NCBI RefSeq assembly: GCF_033708015.1
Contig: NZ_CP137920.1
Location: forward strand, 3,968,001 to 4,032,000
Direction: 5' to 3'
Length of the DNA stretch: 64,000 nt
Origin: Proteus vulgaris
GTDB lineage: Bacteria > Pseudomonadota > Gammaproteobacteria > Enterobacterales > Enterobacteriaceae
Below are positions 44,145 through 52,442 of this stretch, piece after piece. Numbering within the stretch: the stretch's first letter is position 1; the number at the start of each line of letters is the position of its first letter. Position numbers and translations under genes: made by a program. The notes under the pieces were generated by a model. It had not been told where the DNA came from. It searched no databases and saw only the letters and a list, made by a program, of their open reading frames with translations.

Positions 44145-45392
44145 ATGGATATGAAAATAACCTCTCGCTTACTGATTATGATGTTTGTGCAATATTTCAT
44201 GCAAGGTGCATGGAATATGACCATGGGGCTAGTATTAAGTAGCTATGGCATGGCAAGCATTATTGGTAATGCCTACGCTTTATTAGGCGTCGCAACCATT
44301 ATCTCCCCATTATTTATTGGTATGGTAGCAGATCGTTTTTTTGCTTCACAAAAAGTCATGGGCATCCTTCATTTAATTAATGCCGCCGTCATTCTTTGTG
44401 TTCCTCAATTTATTGAAGCACAAAACAGTGGTATGACTTTATTCTTAATATTTATTATTGGATTATTGTTTTATCCAACAACTGCGCTGTCAAATAGTAT
44501 TAGTTTCTCTCATATTAATGGCGTGAAATATTTCCCTATTATTCGTGTATTCGGTACATTCGGTTTTATGGCTATCGGATTTATATTAGGTGAAATGGGC
44601 TTCTCTGGCAGTACGATGACTTGGTATATCGCTTCTGCTGTGGGTGTTTTACTTGGTTTCTACTGCTTTACTTTACCTAATACGCCACCTAAAGCGAAAG
44701 GTAAGCCATTCTCTGCTCGCGATATTTTATGTTTAGATGCACTTTCATTATTTAAAGATCGTTATTTTGCTATCTTAATGTTTAGTATCTTTATTTTAAT
44801 GATCCCAAAAACAGCTTACTCCGCTTATATTCCCGTTTTTATTAAAGCATTAGGTTTTAATAACGCGGCATCTATTATGCAAATAGGTATAGCCTGTGAA
44901 GTTCTGTTTATGTTCGTATTGTCATTCTTCTTAATGAAATTTGGCTTCAAAATCACATTACTTTTAGGGGCTGTTAGTTGGATCATTCGCTCAATATTCT
45001 TCTCTTATGCAGCGGTAAATACAGAGTTTTACTTTATCGTTATCGGATTAATGTTACAGGGATTATGTTGGGACTTCTTCTTTACTGCTGGTGATATCTA
45101 TGTTGACCGAAAAGCCAAACCGGAAATTCGTGCTCAAGCACAAGGCCTACGCTTTATTGTCTCTAATGGTTTCGGCTTATTATTTGCTTCCACTATTTGT
45201 GGTCAAATCTTTAATTCAACCATAACAGAAACAGGCGATGCTGCATTACCGCAGTGGTCAACATTCTGGATATATCCAGCCGTCGTTGCTGCCGTCGTAA
45301 CCTTGTTCTTTATCTTCTTCTTTAAAGATGATGTAAGTAAAAAGAAAAATAACGAAGATAAGAAAGCACCAGAAAGTACAGCAACCGCTTAG
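44145..45392 (+). CDS. MFS symporter of the nucleoside:H+ symporter (NHS/NupG) family
   Basis: 415 residues, twelve hydrophobic segments. The N-terminus LLIMMFVQYFMQGAWNMTMG and the segment FYPTTALSNSISFSHING with FPIIRVFGTFGFMAIGF are typical of the NHS family (NupG/XapB and relatives). The region GLRFIVSNGFGLLFASTICG also fits. The C-terminal tail is Lys/Glu-rich. It lies 13 bp downstream of the metallohydrolase with GAGGAG as ribosome site. It probably imports a nucleoside or glycoside that the hydrolase or its product pathway processes; the actual substrate is unknown. Confidence 0.8.
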   Translation: MDMKITSRLLIMMFVQYFMQGAWNMTMGLVLSSYGMASIIGNAYALLGVATIISPLFIGMVADRFFASQKVMGILHLINAAVILCVPQFIEAQNSGMTLFLIFIIGLLFYPTTALSNSISFSHINGVKYFPIIRVFGTFGFMAIGFILGEMGFSGSTMTWYIASAVGVLLGFYCFTLPNTPPKAKGKPFSARDILCLDALSLFKDRYFAILMFSIFILMIPKTAYSAYIPVFIKALGFNNAASIMQIGIACEVLFMFVLSFFLMKFGFKITLLLGAVSWIIRSIFFSYAAVNTEFYFIVIGLMLQGLCWDFFFTAGDIYVDRKAKPEIRAQAQGLRFIVSNGFGLLFASTICGQIFNSTITETGDAALPQWSTFWIYPAVVAAVVTLFFIFFFKDDVSKKKNNEDKKAPESTATA

Positions 45393-45426
45393 TATTAAAA
45401 TAATAGGCCAACGTTAGGATCAAACC

Positions 45427-46140
45427 ATGGACGCATTAATTCAGTTTGTTGACAGCATTGGCCCTTTATCACTATCAAGCATTGCTAAATTACTGGCCGC
45501 CTTTATTTTGGGTGGCCTTATTGGCTTAGAGCGTGAATCAAAGGGAAAACCTGTCGGTTTTAAAACCTGTGTCATTATTGCTGTTGCCAGTTGTTTATTA
45601 ACTATCGTTTCTATTCAATCTGCGGAATATTACGCCAATATCTCCGATAATATTCGTAGCGATCCCATGAGATTAGCGGCACAAATTATCAGTGGTGTCG
45701 GTTTTCTGGGGGCTGGTGTTATATTACATCGACGTGATGATGCTATTTCAGGTCTGACAACAGCGGCTATCGTATGGGCATCAGCGGGTGTTGGTATTGC
45801 TTGTGGCTCAGGTTTTTATTGGCATGCCATGATTGTCACTGTGCTCTTTTTTATGGCTATTCAACTTAGCCCACAAGTGGTGCTATTTCAGATGAAAAAT
45901 CAACGTTTAGGTAAGATTAAAGTGCGTATGTTATTTACTCATGAAAATGGTGTTCCTCTTTTAATTGAGTATTTAAAAAGCCATAAAGATGTAATTGAAA
46001 ACCTGACTATTCGTGATATTAAAAAAGAGCGCGTTGAGGTGAATTTAAAACTGTTAGTAAGGCAAAAAATTACCTTGCCTGAATTTTATTGCTCATTAAA
46101 ACAGCTTGAACATGTTCATTCTGTTTCGCTAGATCATTAA
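45427..46140 (+). CDS. MgtC/SapB family membrane protein
   Basis: 237 residues. The N-terminal MgtC/SapB domain has four or five spans with the signature FILGGLIGLERESKGKPVGFKT and the segment RLAAQIISGVGFLGAGVILHRRD. The C-terminal ~85 residues are a soluble ACT-like domain (IKVRMLFTHENGVPLLIEYL). Characterised MgtC proteins modulate ATP synthase and intramacrophage survival; other members are uncharacterised. It starts 34 bp after the symporter and ends the operon at a strong terminator. Linkage with the hydrolase and symporter is unusual and its role here is unknown. Confidence 0.88.
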   Translation: MDALIQFVDSIGPLSLSSIAKLLAAFILGGLIGLERESKGKPVGFKTCVIIAVASCLLTIVSIQSAEYYANISDNIRSDPMRLAAQIISGVGFLGAGVILHRRDDAISGLTTAAIVWASAGVGIACGSGFYWHAMIVTVLFFMAIQLSPQVVLFQMKNQRLGKIKVRMLFTHENGVPLLIEYLKSHKDVIENLTIRDIKKERVEVNLKLLVRQKITLPEFYCSLKQLEHVHSVSLDH

Positions 46141-46153
46141 TCTATTTAAAAAT

Positions 46154-46186
46154 AAAAAGTGCGCTTAATTTAACGGCGCACTTTTT
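46154..46186. terminator. bidirectional terminator after the MgtC gene
   Basis: An 11-bp stem AAAAAGTGCGC (46154-46164) / GCGCACTTTTT (46176-46186). A and T runs on both sides serve the convergent acyltransferase gene too. Confidence 0.85.
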
Positions 46187-46217
46187 ATCTTATTTTGATG
46201 ACCGATTAATGGTCACA

Positions 46218-48200
46218 TTAAGGTTTTTTTATAACTAACGGATTACCAAAACGTTCTAGATACATCATGCCAAAAATTGTTGAAGCATAATCTGTAATAT
46301 GGCCGACATCACGATAAACAGGTACACCTTCTATATCGGTTAAGCAGATATTTTTATCACACTGTACATCTTTAGGATCGATGATAATCAACGTTGGATA
46401 ATCCTTTTTTAATTTAACAAATAACTGATCCATCCATGTATTCCCCTCACCTTTATAGTTTTTGGGATTACAGTTATTATCGGCAAAGTCTTTTCTTAAT
46501 TTTGCATTTTCATAAAAACAGGTCATAAAACCACTTGGCATAGAATTGACTGTTTTAATAAAAACGGGTTTAGCTCCCGTGGCAATAATAAGATCGAGCG
46601 CTTCTCGCATCGCATTCTCAACACGTTTACGAGACGCTTCAACCGTTCTCACATCACCTAGCTTATTAATGACATGATTTGACGCGTAGTTATTCCAAAC
46701 TTGCCCAAATATGACATAATCAAAGTGGTTATTCTTGATAAGTTGATAATATTTTGCCGTTTGATCGTAACAACGTTGATAAACTGTATTTTTATGGTTA
46801 GACCAGTCATAAAGATAAATATTAGGAAGAGTAATACACGATGACGTTGCTTGTGCATATACATCTATCTTGGCATCTTTACCTAATATATCCATAAAGC
46901 CCCAATAATGATTTGCATGAGAATCACCAAATAAAAATGCTTTTCTCTGGCTTCCTACTTCACCAAGATGGCACATTTTATCGGGATCAGAGGCTTCAAA
47001 ATTCATACATTTAGCTCGGTTGGGATAATTAAACTGATTTAACTTAGCTTCTAAATTAACGTAATTTTGCCCAAGCCTTGCTCCAATACCTTGATATTTT
47101 TCATTTAGTGCATTGAGCCCTAAAGCGCATAAAATAGGAACAATTAACAACAGTGTGATGGAATATTTAAAGGCTAAACGCTTCCTTCTAAATGGCTTTT
47201 CAATAAGAAAATAAGAGACCAGTGAGAGCAATAAGGTTAATGCTAACAGTGATCCTTTTTGTAGTTCTGTATTAAACACACCGATATAACGCGCAACGGC
47301 AAATAATGGCCAATGCCATAAATAGAGCGAGTAAGATAATAATCCAACAATCACGATTGGCTTCAATGAAAGTAGTTTTTTAATAATACTTTCATGCTGT
47401 CCTGTATAAATAATTAATGCAGCACCAAGACAAACATACAACGTATTAAGATTCGGATAACCTGCAATAATATCATTTTGGAATGCAACCCAAATAATAA
47501 TACCTAGCGCAATTAAGCTAATAACGTCATTTATTCTTCGATTAAGTTTTATCGTTGTCGGGAAGTAAGCAACACATGCCCCCAACATAAATTCAAAGAT
47601 ACGCGTACTAAAATAGTAGTAATTTTTCGGTTGATCTTTTTGATAAAAAAACACCAGAGAAAAAGAAATTATCGTAATAAATACAACAAGATAAAAATTA
47701 TTTATTTTTTCTTTATGATTGATTTTATGCAGAAAATAAAGAACAAAAGGCAAGAAAAGATACCATTGCCACTCTATTGCTAAAGACCATGTGTGCAATA
47801 ACGGTAAAAAGAGTGCATCTTGTGCTGCATAGCTGGTTGTCGCTCTCGCAAAGTATTTATTAGAGAGAAAGGCTGAGGCATATTTTTCGCTATTTGTAAT
47901 ATCAAGATAATCATTCGGGAGATAGAAAATACCTGAAATCACTAAAACTGCAATTAGAACAACAAGGTAAAGTGGCTGTAATCGCCATAATCGACGATTA
48001 TAAAAATCACGGAATGAAAAATGTCCTTGTGACAATGACGTTTTAATTATCAACGAGATCAAAAAACCAGAGATCACAAAGAAAATATCAACACCAATAA
48101 ATCCTGAAGGAATTAAGCGATTATCCAAATGGAAAAGGATAACCAAAATAACAGCGATCGCTCTTAAACCATCGACATCAGCACGATATTTTATATTCAT
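46218..48200 (-). CDS. OatA/OafA-type O-acyltransferase with SGNH domain
   Basis: 660 residues. The N-terminal acyltransferase-3 domain has about ten spans and the landmarks YRADVDGLRAIAVILVILFH, GVDIFFVISGFLIS and LPLLHTWSLAIEWQWYLFLP. The C-terminal domain from about 390 is SGNH-like: FLFGDSHANHYWG carries the nucleophile Ser, and RDVGHITDYAS the catalytic Asp/His pair. Such enzymes move acetyl groups across the inner membrane onto LPS O-antigen, peptidoglycan or other surface glycans. It is monocistronic and its acceptor glycan cannot be inferred. Confidence 0.9.
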   Translation of the reverse strand: MNIKYRADVDGLRAIAVILVILFHLDNRLIPSGFIGVDIFFVISGFLISLIIKTSLSQGHFSFRDFYNRRLWRLQPLYLVVLIAVLVISGIFYLPNDYLDITNSEKYASAFLSNKYFARATTSYAAQDALFLPLLHTWSLAIEWQWYLFLPFVLYFLHKINHKEKINNFYLVVFITIISFSLVFFYQKDQPKNYYYFSTRIFEFMLGACVAYFPTTIKLNRRINDVISLIALGIIIWVAFQNDIIAGYPNLNTLYVCLGAALIIYTGQHESIIKKLLSLKPIVIVGLLSYSLYLWHWPLFAVARYIGVFNTELQKGSLLALTLLLSLVSYFLIEKPFRRKRLAFKYSITLLLIVPILCALGLNALNEKYQGIGARLGQNYVNLEAKLNQFNYPNRAKCMNFEASDPDKMCHLGEVGSQRKAFLFGDSHANHYWGFMDILGKDAKIDVYAQATSSCITLPNIYLYDWSNHKNTVYQRCYDQTAKYYQLIKNNHFDYVIFGQVWNNYASNHVINKLGDVRTVEASRKRVENAMREALDLIIATGAKPVFIKTVNSMPSGFMTCFYENAKLRKDFADNNCNPKNYKGEGNTWMDQLFVKLKKDYPTLIIIDPKDVQCDKNICLTDIEGVPVYRDVGHITDYASTIFGMMYLERFGNPLVIKKP

Positions 48201-48301
48201 AAGTCAAACATATAATCCGAATAAAAAGAATCGTTGGATTATATACTAATTAGCCATATCGCTTCAGTCTTAAAAAGAAGACTACGCTTTAATATTGTCT
48301 A

Positions 48302-49018
48302 TTAATAACATCTAAATGGCCATAATTGATTAAATTCCATCGTTAAACCCATCTGTACTTCAGTTGAAAGTGAACCTTTGCTTACCACAAATTTGGGATG
48401 TCGAATAACAATAGGGGTATTAATCGCATTATGTATTAATGATGATCGGTTTTGCTCTAACGCCTTATAAAGCGTTTTCATATCTACTGATAGCGTATTC
48501 TCACGTAATCGTCCAAGCGTAATATGAATAATATCTTTATGAAGTGTACTCTCAATAGGGATCTGCTGATAAATCTGCTGCCTAAAGCGTGTTAACTCTT
48601 CTGAGATACCCGTTAATATCAGGCTACCATTGGATGTTAGGACAACGTTATTAAATGAAATTTCAATACTTTTTAGTTGATTAAAGATTTTTGCAATCTC
48701 ATGACACCACGATAATAATACGGGACGTTGCCGTTTAAACTGCTCATTTTTTTGATTAAAAATCGTTAATAATGTGGAATGAAATTCTTGTGGCTGAGTA
48801 AATTCAATAAATGGAAACTTAAGTGCAAGCTGTTCACAATAAGTCGTTAGCTTCTGACTAAAAGGAATAAAGTTTTCTTCAATTTCAGGCTGACAAATCA
48901 TTAATTGCCCCGCATTTAAGCTGACATCAATAATACTTTCATCATTAATTTGTCGTTGCCAAGTTTCACCTGTTGCTAACTTTTTCAGGGTCGCTTGTGT
49001 CAAAAATTCGTAAGCCAT
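48302..49018 (-). CDS. probable 2H phosphoesterase-superfamily protein
   Basis: 238 residues. Two HxT/S-type motifs, FHSTLLT (His80-Ser-Thr82) and IHITLGRL (His165-Ile-Thr167), are separated by 85 residues, the hallmark of 2H phosphoesterases (LigT/2'-5' RNA ligase, cyclic phosphodiesterase). The flanking strand-helix pattern (IEISFNNVVLTSNGSLILTG) is compatible. The family cleaves or forms 2',3'-cyclic or 2'-5' phosphodiesters of RNA or nucleotides. I do not recognise the specific subgroup, which resembles uncharacterised enterobacterial proteins. No operon partner: 101 bp from the acyltransferase on the same strand. Confidence 0.65.
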   Translation of the reverse strand: MAYEFLTQATLKKLATGETWQRQINDESIIDVSLNAGQLMICQPEIEENFIPFSQKLTTYCEQLALKFPFIEFTQPQEFHSTLLTIFNQKNEQFKRQRPVLLSWCHEIAKIFNQLKSIEISFNNVVLTSNGSLILTGISEELTRFRQQIYQQIPIESTLHKDIIHITLGRLRENTLSVDMKTLYKALEQNRSSLIHNAINTPIVIRHPKFVVSKGSLSTEVQMGLTMEFNQLWPFRCY

Positions 49019-49421
49019 AAATAAACCTAAACCAAGAATAGAATGATGACTAATACTTTGGTTTGAGTGGGATTTAAAATCAAGTTTTAGAGAAAATAAT
49101 AGAATAAAGGTAAAGATGGCGTTTTTGAAATAGGATCAAGATTATCTTGAGTCAGCTCATTACATGCCCCAATCCACCATTGATAAGTCATATAAATCGC
49201 TTACTTATTGATTGTCTCATTCACATTACAGCAAGACATAACTTATTACCACTTTCAGCTATTGGCATCAGAAAAACCTTTATGAATAAAAATTAACACC
49301 CCATTCTAATAAATTTTGTTTCTTTAGTTTGAATTTATGTTATAAATAACAAATACGCATTTTGAAAAACAATCTTTCATATTGCATTGCGATGATATCC
49401 ATTTCAATAAAGAGCAAAAAG
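49019..49421. other. intergenic region before the NSS attenuator
   Basis: About 400 bp with no supported gene. A TATAAA box at 49341-49346 is a candidate -10 element for the leader transcript, with a weak -35 (GTTTCT) 17 bp upstream. Confidence 0.4.
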
Positions 49422-49475
49422 ATGAACATGAACGCTAATAACCGACTATTAAGCCTAAACCTACTCCTTCGTTAG
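49422..49475 (+). CDS. leucine-codon leader peptide of the NSS transporter
   Basis: A 17-residue ORF encoding MNMNANNRLLSLNLLLR then TAG. Six of the last nine codons are Leu, including three CTA codons, one CTC and one CTT, which are slow leucine codons. AAGAG lies 8-12 bp upstream of the ATG. Immediately downstream are mutually exclusive hairpins ending in a T run, so it is a classical attenuation leader in which leucyl-tRNA shortage stalls the ribosome. ATG 49428 is an alternative start. Confidence 0.75.
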   Translation: MNMNANNRLLSLNLLLR

Positions 49476-49527
49476 GTGGCTGAGCACGTTCATTTTTTTG
49501 CAAAAGCCACCAGTAAGGTGGCTTTTT
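49475..49527 (+). promoter_or_regulatory. transcription attenuator upstream of the NSS transporter
   Basis: Three complementary blocks: GGTGGCT (49475-49481, overlapping the leader stop), AGCCACC (49505-49511) and GGTGGCT (49517-49523), the last followed by five T. Blocks 2 and 3 form the terminator (extended stem AAAAGCCACC / GGTGGCTTTT, loop AGTAA); blocks 1 and 2 form the antiterminator. A ribosome stalled at the Leu codons (49446-49469) leaves block 1 free and permits readthrough; one that reaches the stop codon covers block 1 and allows termination. Confidence 0.75.
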
Positions 49528-49569
49528 GTTGTGCCCCTACTGGTGGAACTGTTTTTTAGGGGAGTTTCT

Positions 49570-49680
49570 ATGATGTCTAGTTTCACCATTAGGATGATGA
49601 GTTACAACGTCTTATCAATAAGCCACTATATGATGGCAATAGCCTCTACCACTCATTCGATAACACAGGAGGCAAAATGA
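49570..49680 (+). CDS. small ORF translationally coupled to the NSS transporter
   Basis: A 36-residue ORF with a strong ribosome site AGGGGAG (49558-49564), 5 bp before ATG 49570. Its TGA overlaps the transporter ATG (ATGA at 49677-49680). The peptide is Met/Ser/Thr/Tyr-rich (MMSSFTIRMMSYNVLSISHY at the N-terminus) and not strongly hydrophobic, so it does not look like a membrane subunit. The ribosome site can pair with an upstream CCCCTA (49534-49539 with 49557-49562), suggesting a second, translational level of control. It may be a regulatory leader or a small protein; I recognise no family. Confidence 0.55.
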   Translation: MMSSFTIRMMSYNVLSISHYMMAIASTTHSITQEAK

Positions 49681-50993
49681 GCCAACAATGGACATCACGA
49701 GTCGGCCATATCTTAGCAGCCGCAGGCTCTGCAATCGGCATTGGCGCAATCTGGAAGTTTTCTTATGTTGCAGCCAATAATGGCGGCGGTGCATTTTTAA
49801 TTGTCTTCTTGTTATTTAGCTTTGTGATCGGACTTGCTGTATTACTGGCTGAGAATATTTTGGGAAGTAGCACACACGCTGAAGCCGTTAACGCATTTAA
49901 AAAGATGATGGGACGTAATTGGGTCATTATTGGCGTTATTGGTGTATTCAGTTCATGGTGTATTTATAGCTTCTATAGTGTTGTTGGTGGTTGGACAATT
50001 GGCTATACCGTTATGGCGGCAACAGGCCAATTGAATATTACAGATAGCGCTGAATTAACAGGTATTTTTACTCATTTTATTAGTGATCCTTTATGGCCTA
50101 TTTTGGCTCACCTTACCTTTGCTGGATTAACCTGTTTTGTCGTTTTAGCGGGTGTACAACGTGGATTAGAAAAAGCGGTCAAAATCATGATGCCAATGTT
50201 GTTTATCATTATGATTTTATTGATTATTGTTGGCATCAGCTTGCCTGGTTCTTCTGAAGGTTTAAAATTATTTTTATACCCTGATTTCAGTAAGTTAACG
50301 CCTCAAGGCGTATTAGATGCGTTAGGATTAGCCTTCTTCTCACTGTCTATTGGTTTAGGTATTCACATCACTTACAGTGCTTATTTAGCGGATAATAAAG
50401 GTATCGCTAACTCAAGTATGTGGGTCGTTATTTTGTCATGTATGGTCTGTGTACTTGCCGGATTAATGATTTTCCCCGCATTATCTGCCGCAGGTTTAGA
50501 GCCGAATGCTGGCCCTGGTTTGACCTTTATGACGATGCCCGTTTATTTCGCTAATTTACCTGGTGGTAATGTTTTAGCCGTGACTTTCTTTGTCTTGTTA
50601 TTAATGGCAGCATTAACCTCTGCAATTTCATTACTTGAGCATATCGTTGCTTATGTGCAGATGCGTTTTCAGTGGACTCGCCGTCGTGCTGGATTAGTCG
50701 TTACCGCCTCTATTATGTTGATGGGAATTCCCGTTTCATTATCTTTCGGACCTATGAGTGATGTGACGCTGGGAGGAAAAACCGTCTTTGATCTGTTGGA
50801 TTACCTGACTTCTAATATTTTGATGCCACTGTTTGGCATTGCAATGTGTTTGATCTTTGGTTGGTCACGTAGAGCAAATGCCTTTATTCCTGAAAATATC
50901 ACGGGATTAAAACGTCAAAGCTTATTATTAGTATGGCGTTATATTGGTCCTATCTGTATCGGAATTATTTTAGTACACGGGTTAATTGGTTAA
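49677..50993 (+). CDS. neurotransmitter:sodium symporter (NSS/LeuT family)
   Basis: 438 residues with eleven or twelve spans. The N-terminal AAAGSAIGIGAIWKFSYVAANNGGGAF is the family's unwound TM1 sodium/substrate site. TM6-type sequence FFSLSIGLGIHITYSAYL and the TM8 region LLLMAALTSAISLLEHIVAY are also present. Bacterial members carry leucine, tryptophan, tyrosine or methionine with sodium. The leucine-rich leader upstream argues for branched-chain amino acid, especially leucine, uptake when leucine is scarce. The ATG is coupled to the preceding small ORF. Ribosome site GGAGG. Confidence 0.9.
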   Translation: MSQQWTSRVGHILAAAGSAIGIGAIWKFSYVAANNGGGAFLIVFLLFSFVIGLAVLLAENILGSSTHAEAVNAFKKMMGRNWVIIGVIGVFSSWCIYSFYSVVGGWTIGYTVMAATGQLNITDSAELTGIFTHFISDPLWPILAHLTFAGLTCFVVLAGVQRGLEKAVKIMMPMLFIIMILLIIVGISLPGSSEGLKLFLYPDFSKLTPQGVLDALGLAFFSLSIGLGIHITYSAYLADNKGIANSSMWVVILSCMVCVLAGLMIFPALSAAGLEPNAGPGLTFMTMPVYFANLPGGNVLAVTFFVLLLMAALTSAISLLEHIVAYVQMRFQWTRRRAGLVVTASIMLMGIPVSLSFGPMSDVTLGGKTVFDLLDYLTSNILMPLFGIAMCLIFGWSRRANAFIPENITGLKRQSLLLVWRYIGPICIGIILVHGLIG

Positions 50994-51005
50994 TCATCAG
51001 CAAAA

Positions 51006-51029
51006 AGAGCCACTCAAATGAGTGGCTCT
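51006..51029. terminator. hairpin terminator between convergent NSS and lyase genes
   Basis: A perfect 10-bp stem AGAGCCACTC (51006-51015) / GAGTGGCTCT (51020-51029). The T run lies on the minus-strand side (complement of 51002-51006), so it serves the lyase operon best. Confidence 0.7.
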
Positions 51030-51060
51030 CGACTTAATTATTTATGGATACTTGATGACT

Positions 51061-52434
51061 TTATTTATAGCTTTGCTTAATTTCTTGAGCCGCTGCTAAC
51101 CCACGTTTTGCTTCCTTTTCAGCAAGTTCTACGGATAAACCGATATAAGAACGAGGATCGAGCATTGCCTTAATTTCATCTGCATTAAACGCCGCGGTAA
51201 TGGTTTCATTCTTCATCAGGTTAGTGTAAAAATCTTCACCATCTGCCGCTGTTTTAATCGCTTCTTCATATAACAGTGAATGCGCTTTATCTTTCCCTAA
51301 TTTTTCTGCCATTTTCATCATAACGTATTCGGTATTATCTAAACCCTTATTTCTCATCACGTTATGTAGCATTCTCTCTTCATGAGGAACAATGGTTCTT
51401 GAAAGTTCTTCCGTTCTTAATAAAATTTCTGTTGTTAATTCTAATGCTTCTTCAATTAAGCCATCGAATAACATATAAGAACTACTATCACCTTCATAAG
51501 GTCTTACCGCAGAGTACATCCCCACATTAGGTAATGAGTACAGTTTCTGCGAGTTAGCAATAATTCCTTTCGCGAGTTTGGGGTTAATTTTATGAGGCAT
51601 CGTGCTACTCCCCACCGTGCCTTTTGTAAACCCTTCAGAAACTTCAGCAATTTCTTCTAACGTCGTGCTATAAACTTCTTCACCTATTTTATGGCAGATA
51701 TTTGCCATCAAAGCCAAGTTCATCATGTACTCTAATTTATGCGTACTGAGGTTACGTGAAGGAACCTCCATCGCTTGCATACCCACTAATTCAGCAACGC
51801 GTTTTTGTACTTTCATTCCCACTTCAGGCATTGAGTTAAAAGCACCTACTGCGCCTCCCATCATAATGGTAAATACACGCTTCTCACATTCTTTCATGCG
51901 CTGGTAGCAATCAATAAAATCGCTGATCCACACGGAAACTTTATACCCATAAGTGATAGGAATGGCATGACGACCGTGCGTTCTTCCCGCCATGACCATA
52001 TGTTTTGTTTTTTCTGCGAGATTTGATAAGTTTTCAATAATCTCACTCAACAATAACATGAACTTATTGTGTACGGTTTTCATCATATACAGCTGTGAAC
52101 TTTGCTGTATATTTTGCGTGGTAATACCGTAGTGCACATATTTACCACTTTCTTCAGAGCATGCCTTCACCAGCACTTTTAAGAAAGGCACAAAGCCATG
52201 ACCGATTTTTTGATAAATACGGTTCATCTCTTCAAAATCGATATTCTCAATAATCGCCTTTTCTTTAATTTCATCTGCGGCAGACTGTGGAATAAAACCG
52301 TATTCAGCTTGTGCTTGCGCTAACATTGCTTCAAACATCAACCAAGTTGAATATTTAGCTTCATTGGACAGCAGATTTTTTATACCGCGATCGTCGATTG
52401 TTTTACTTTTAGAATCGTATAACGCTCTCATCAT
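51061..52434 (-). CDS. fumarase/aspartase-superfamily lyase (adenylosuccinate lyase-like)
   Basis: 457 residues, the usual length for PurB/ArgH-like enzymes. The superfamily signature GSSTMPHKINP is intact, with the flexible catalytic loop Ser. TTQNIQQSSQ and MAGRTHGRHAIPITYG carry the conserved substrate-site His and Thr-Ser-type residues. The family eliminates fumarate (or another dicarboxylate) from an N- or C-substituted succinate. It is 8 bp downstream of a PTS EIICB gene and not near purine genes, so it is unlikely to be housekeeping PurB. A catabolic substrate bearing a succinyl or aspartyl group is suggested. Confidence 0.85.
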   Translation of the reverse strand: MMRALYDSKSKTIDDRGIKNLLSNEAKYSTWLMFEAMLAQAQAEYGFIPQSAADEIKEKAIIENIDFEEMNRIYQKIGHGFVPFLKVLVKACSEESGKYVHYGITTQNIQQSSQLYMMKTVHNKFMLLLSEIIENLSNLAEKTKHMVMAGRTHGRHAIPITYGYKVSVWISDFIDCYQRMKECEKRVFTIMMGGAVGAFNSMPEVGMKVQKRVAELVGMQAMEVPSRNLSTHKLEYMMNLALMANICHKIGEEVYSTTLEEIAEVSEGFTKGTVGSSTMPHKINPKLAKGIIANSQKLYSLPNVGMYSAVRPYEGDSSSYMLFDGLIEEALELTTEILLRTEELSRTIVPHEERMLHNVMRNKGLDNTEYVMMKMAEKLGKDKAHSLLYEEAIKTAADGEDFYTNLMKNETITAAFNADEIKAMLDPRSYIGLSVELAEKEAKRGLAAAQEIKQSYK

Positions 52435-52442
52435 ATATCCTT

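Noticed and set aside
49087..49191. 34-codon minus-strand ORF beginning MTYQWWIGACNEL
   Set aside because: No ribosome site, no recognised similarity, isolated in noncoding DNA.
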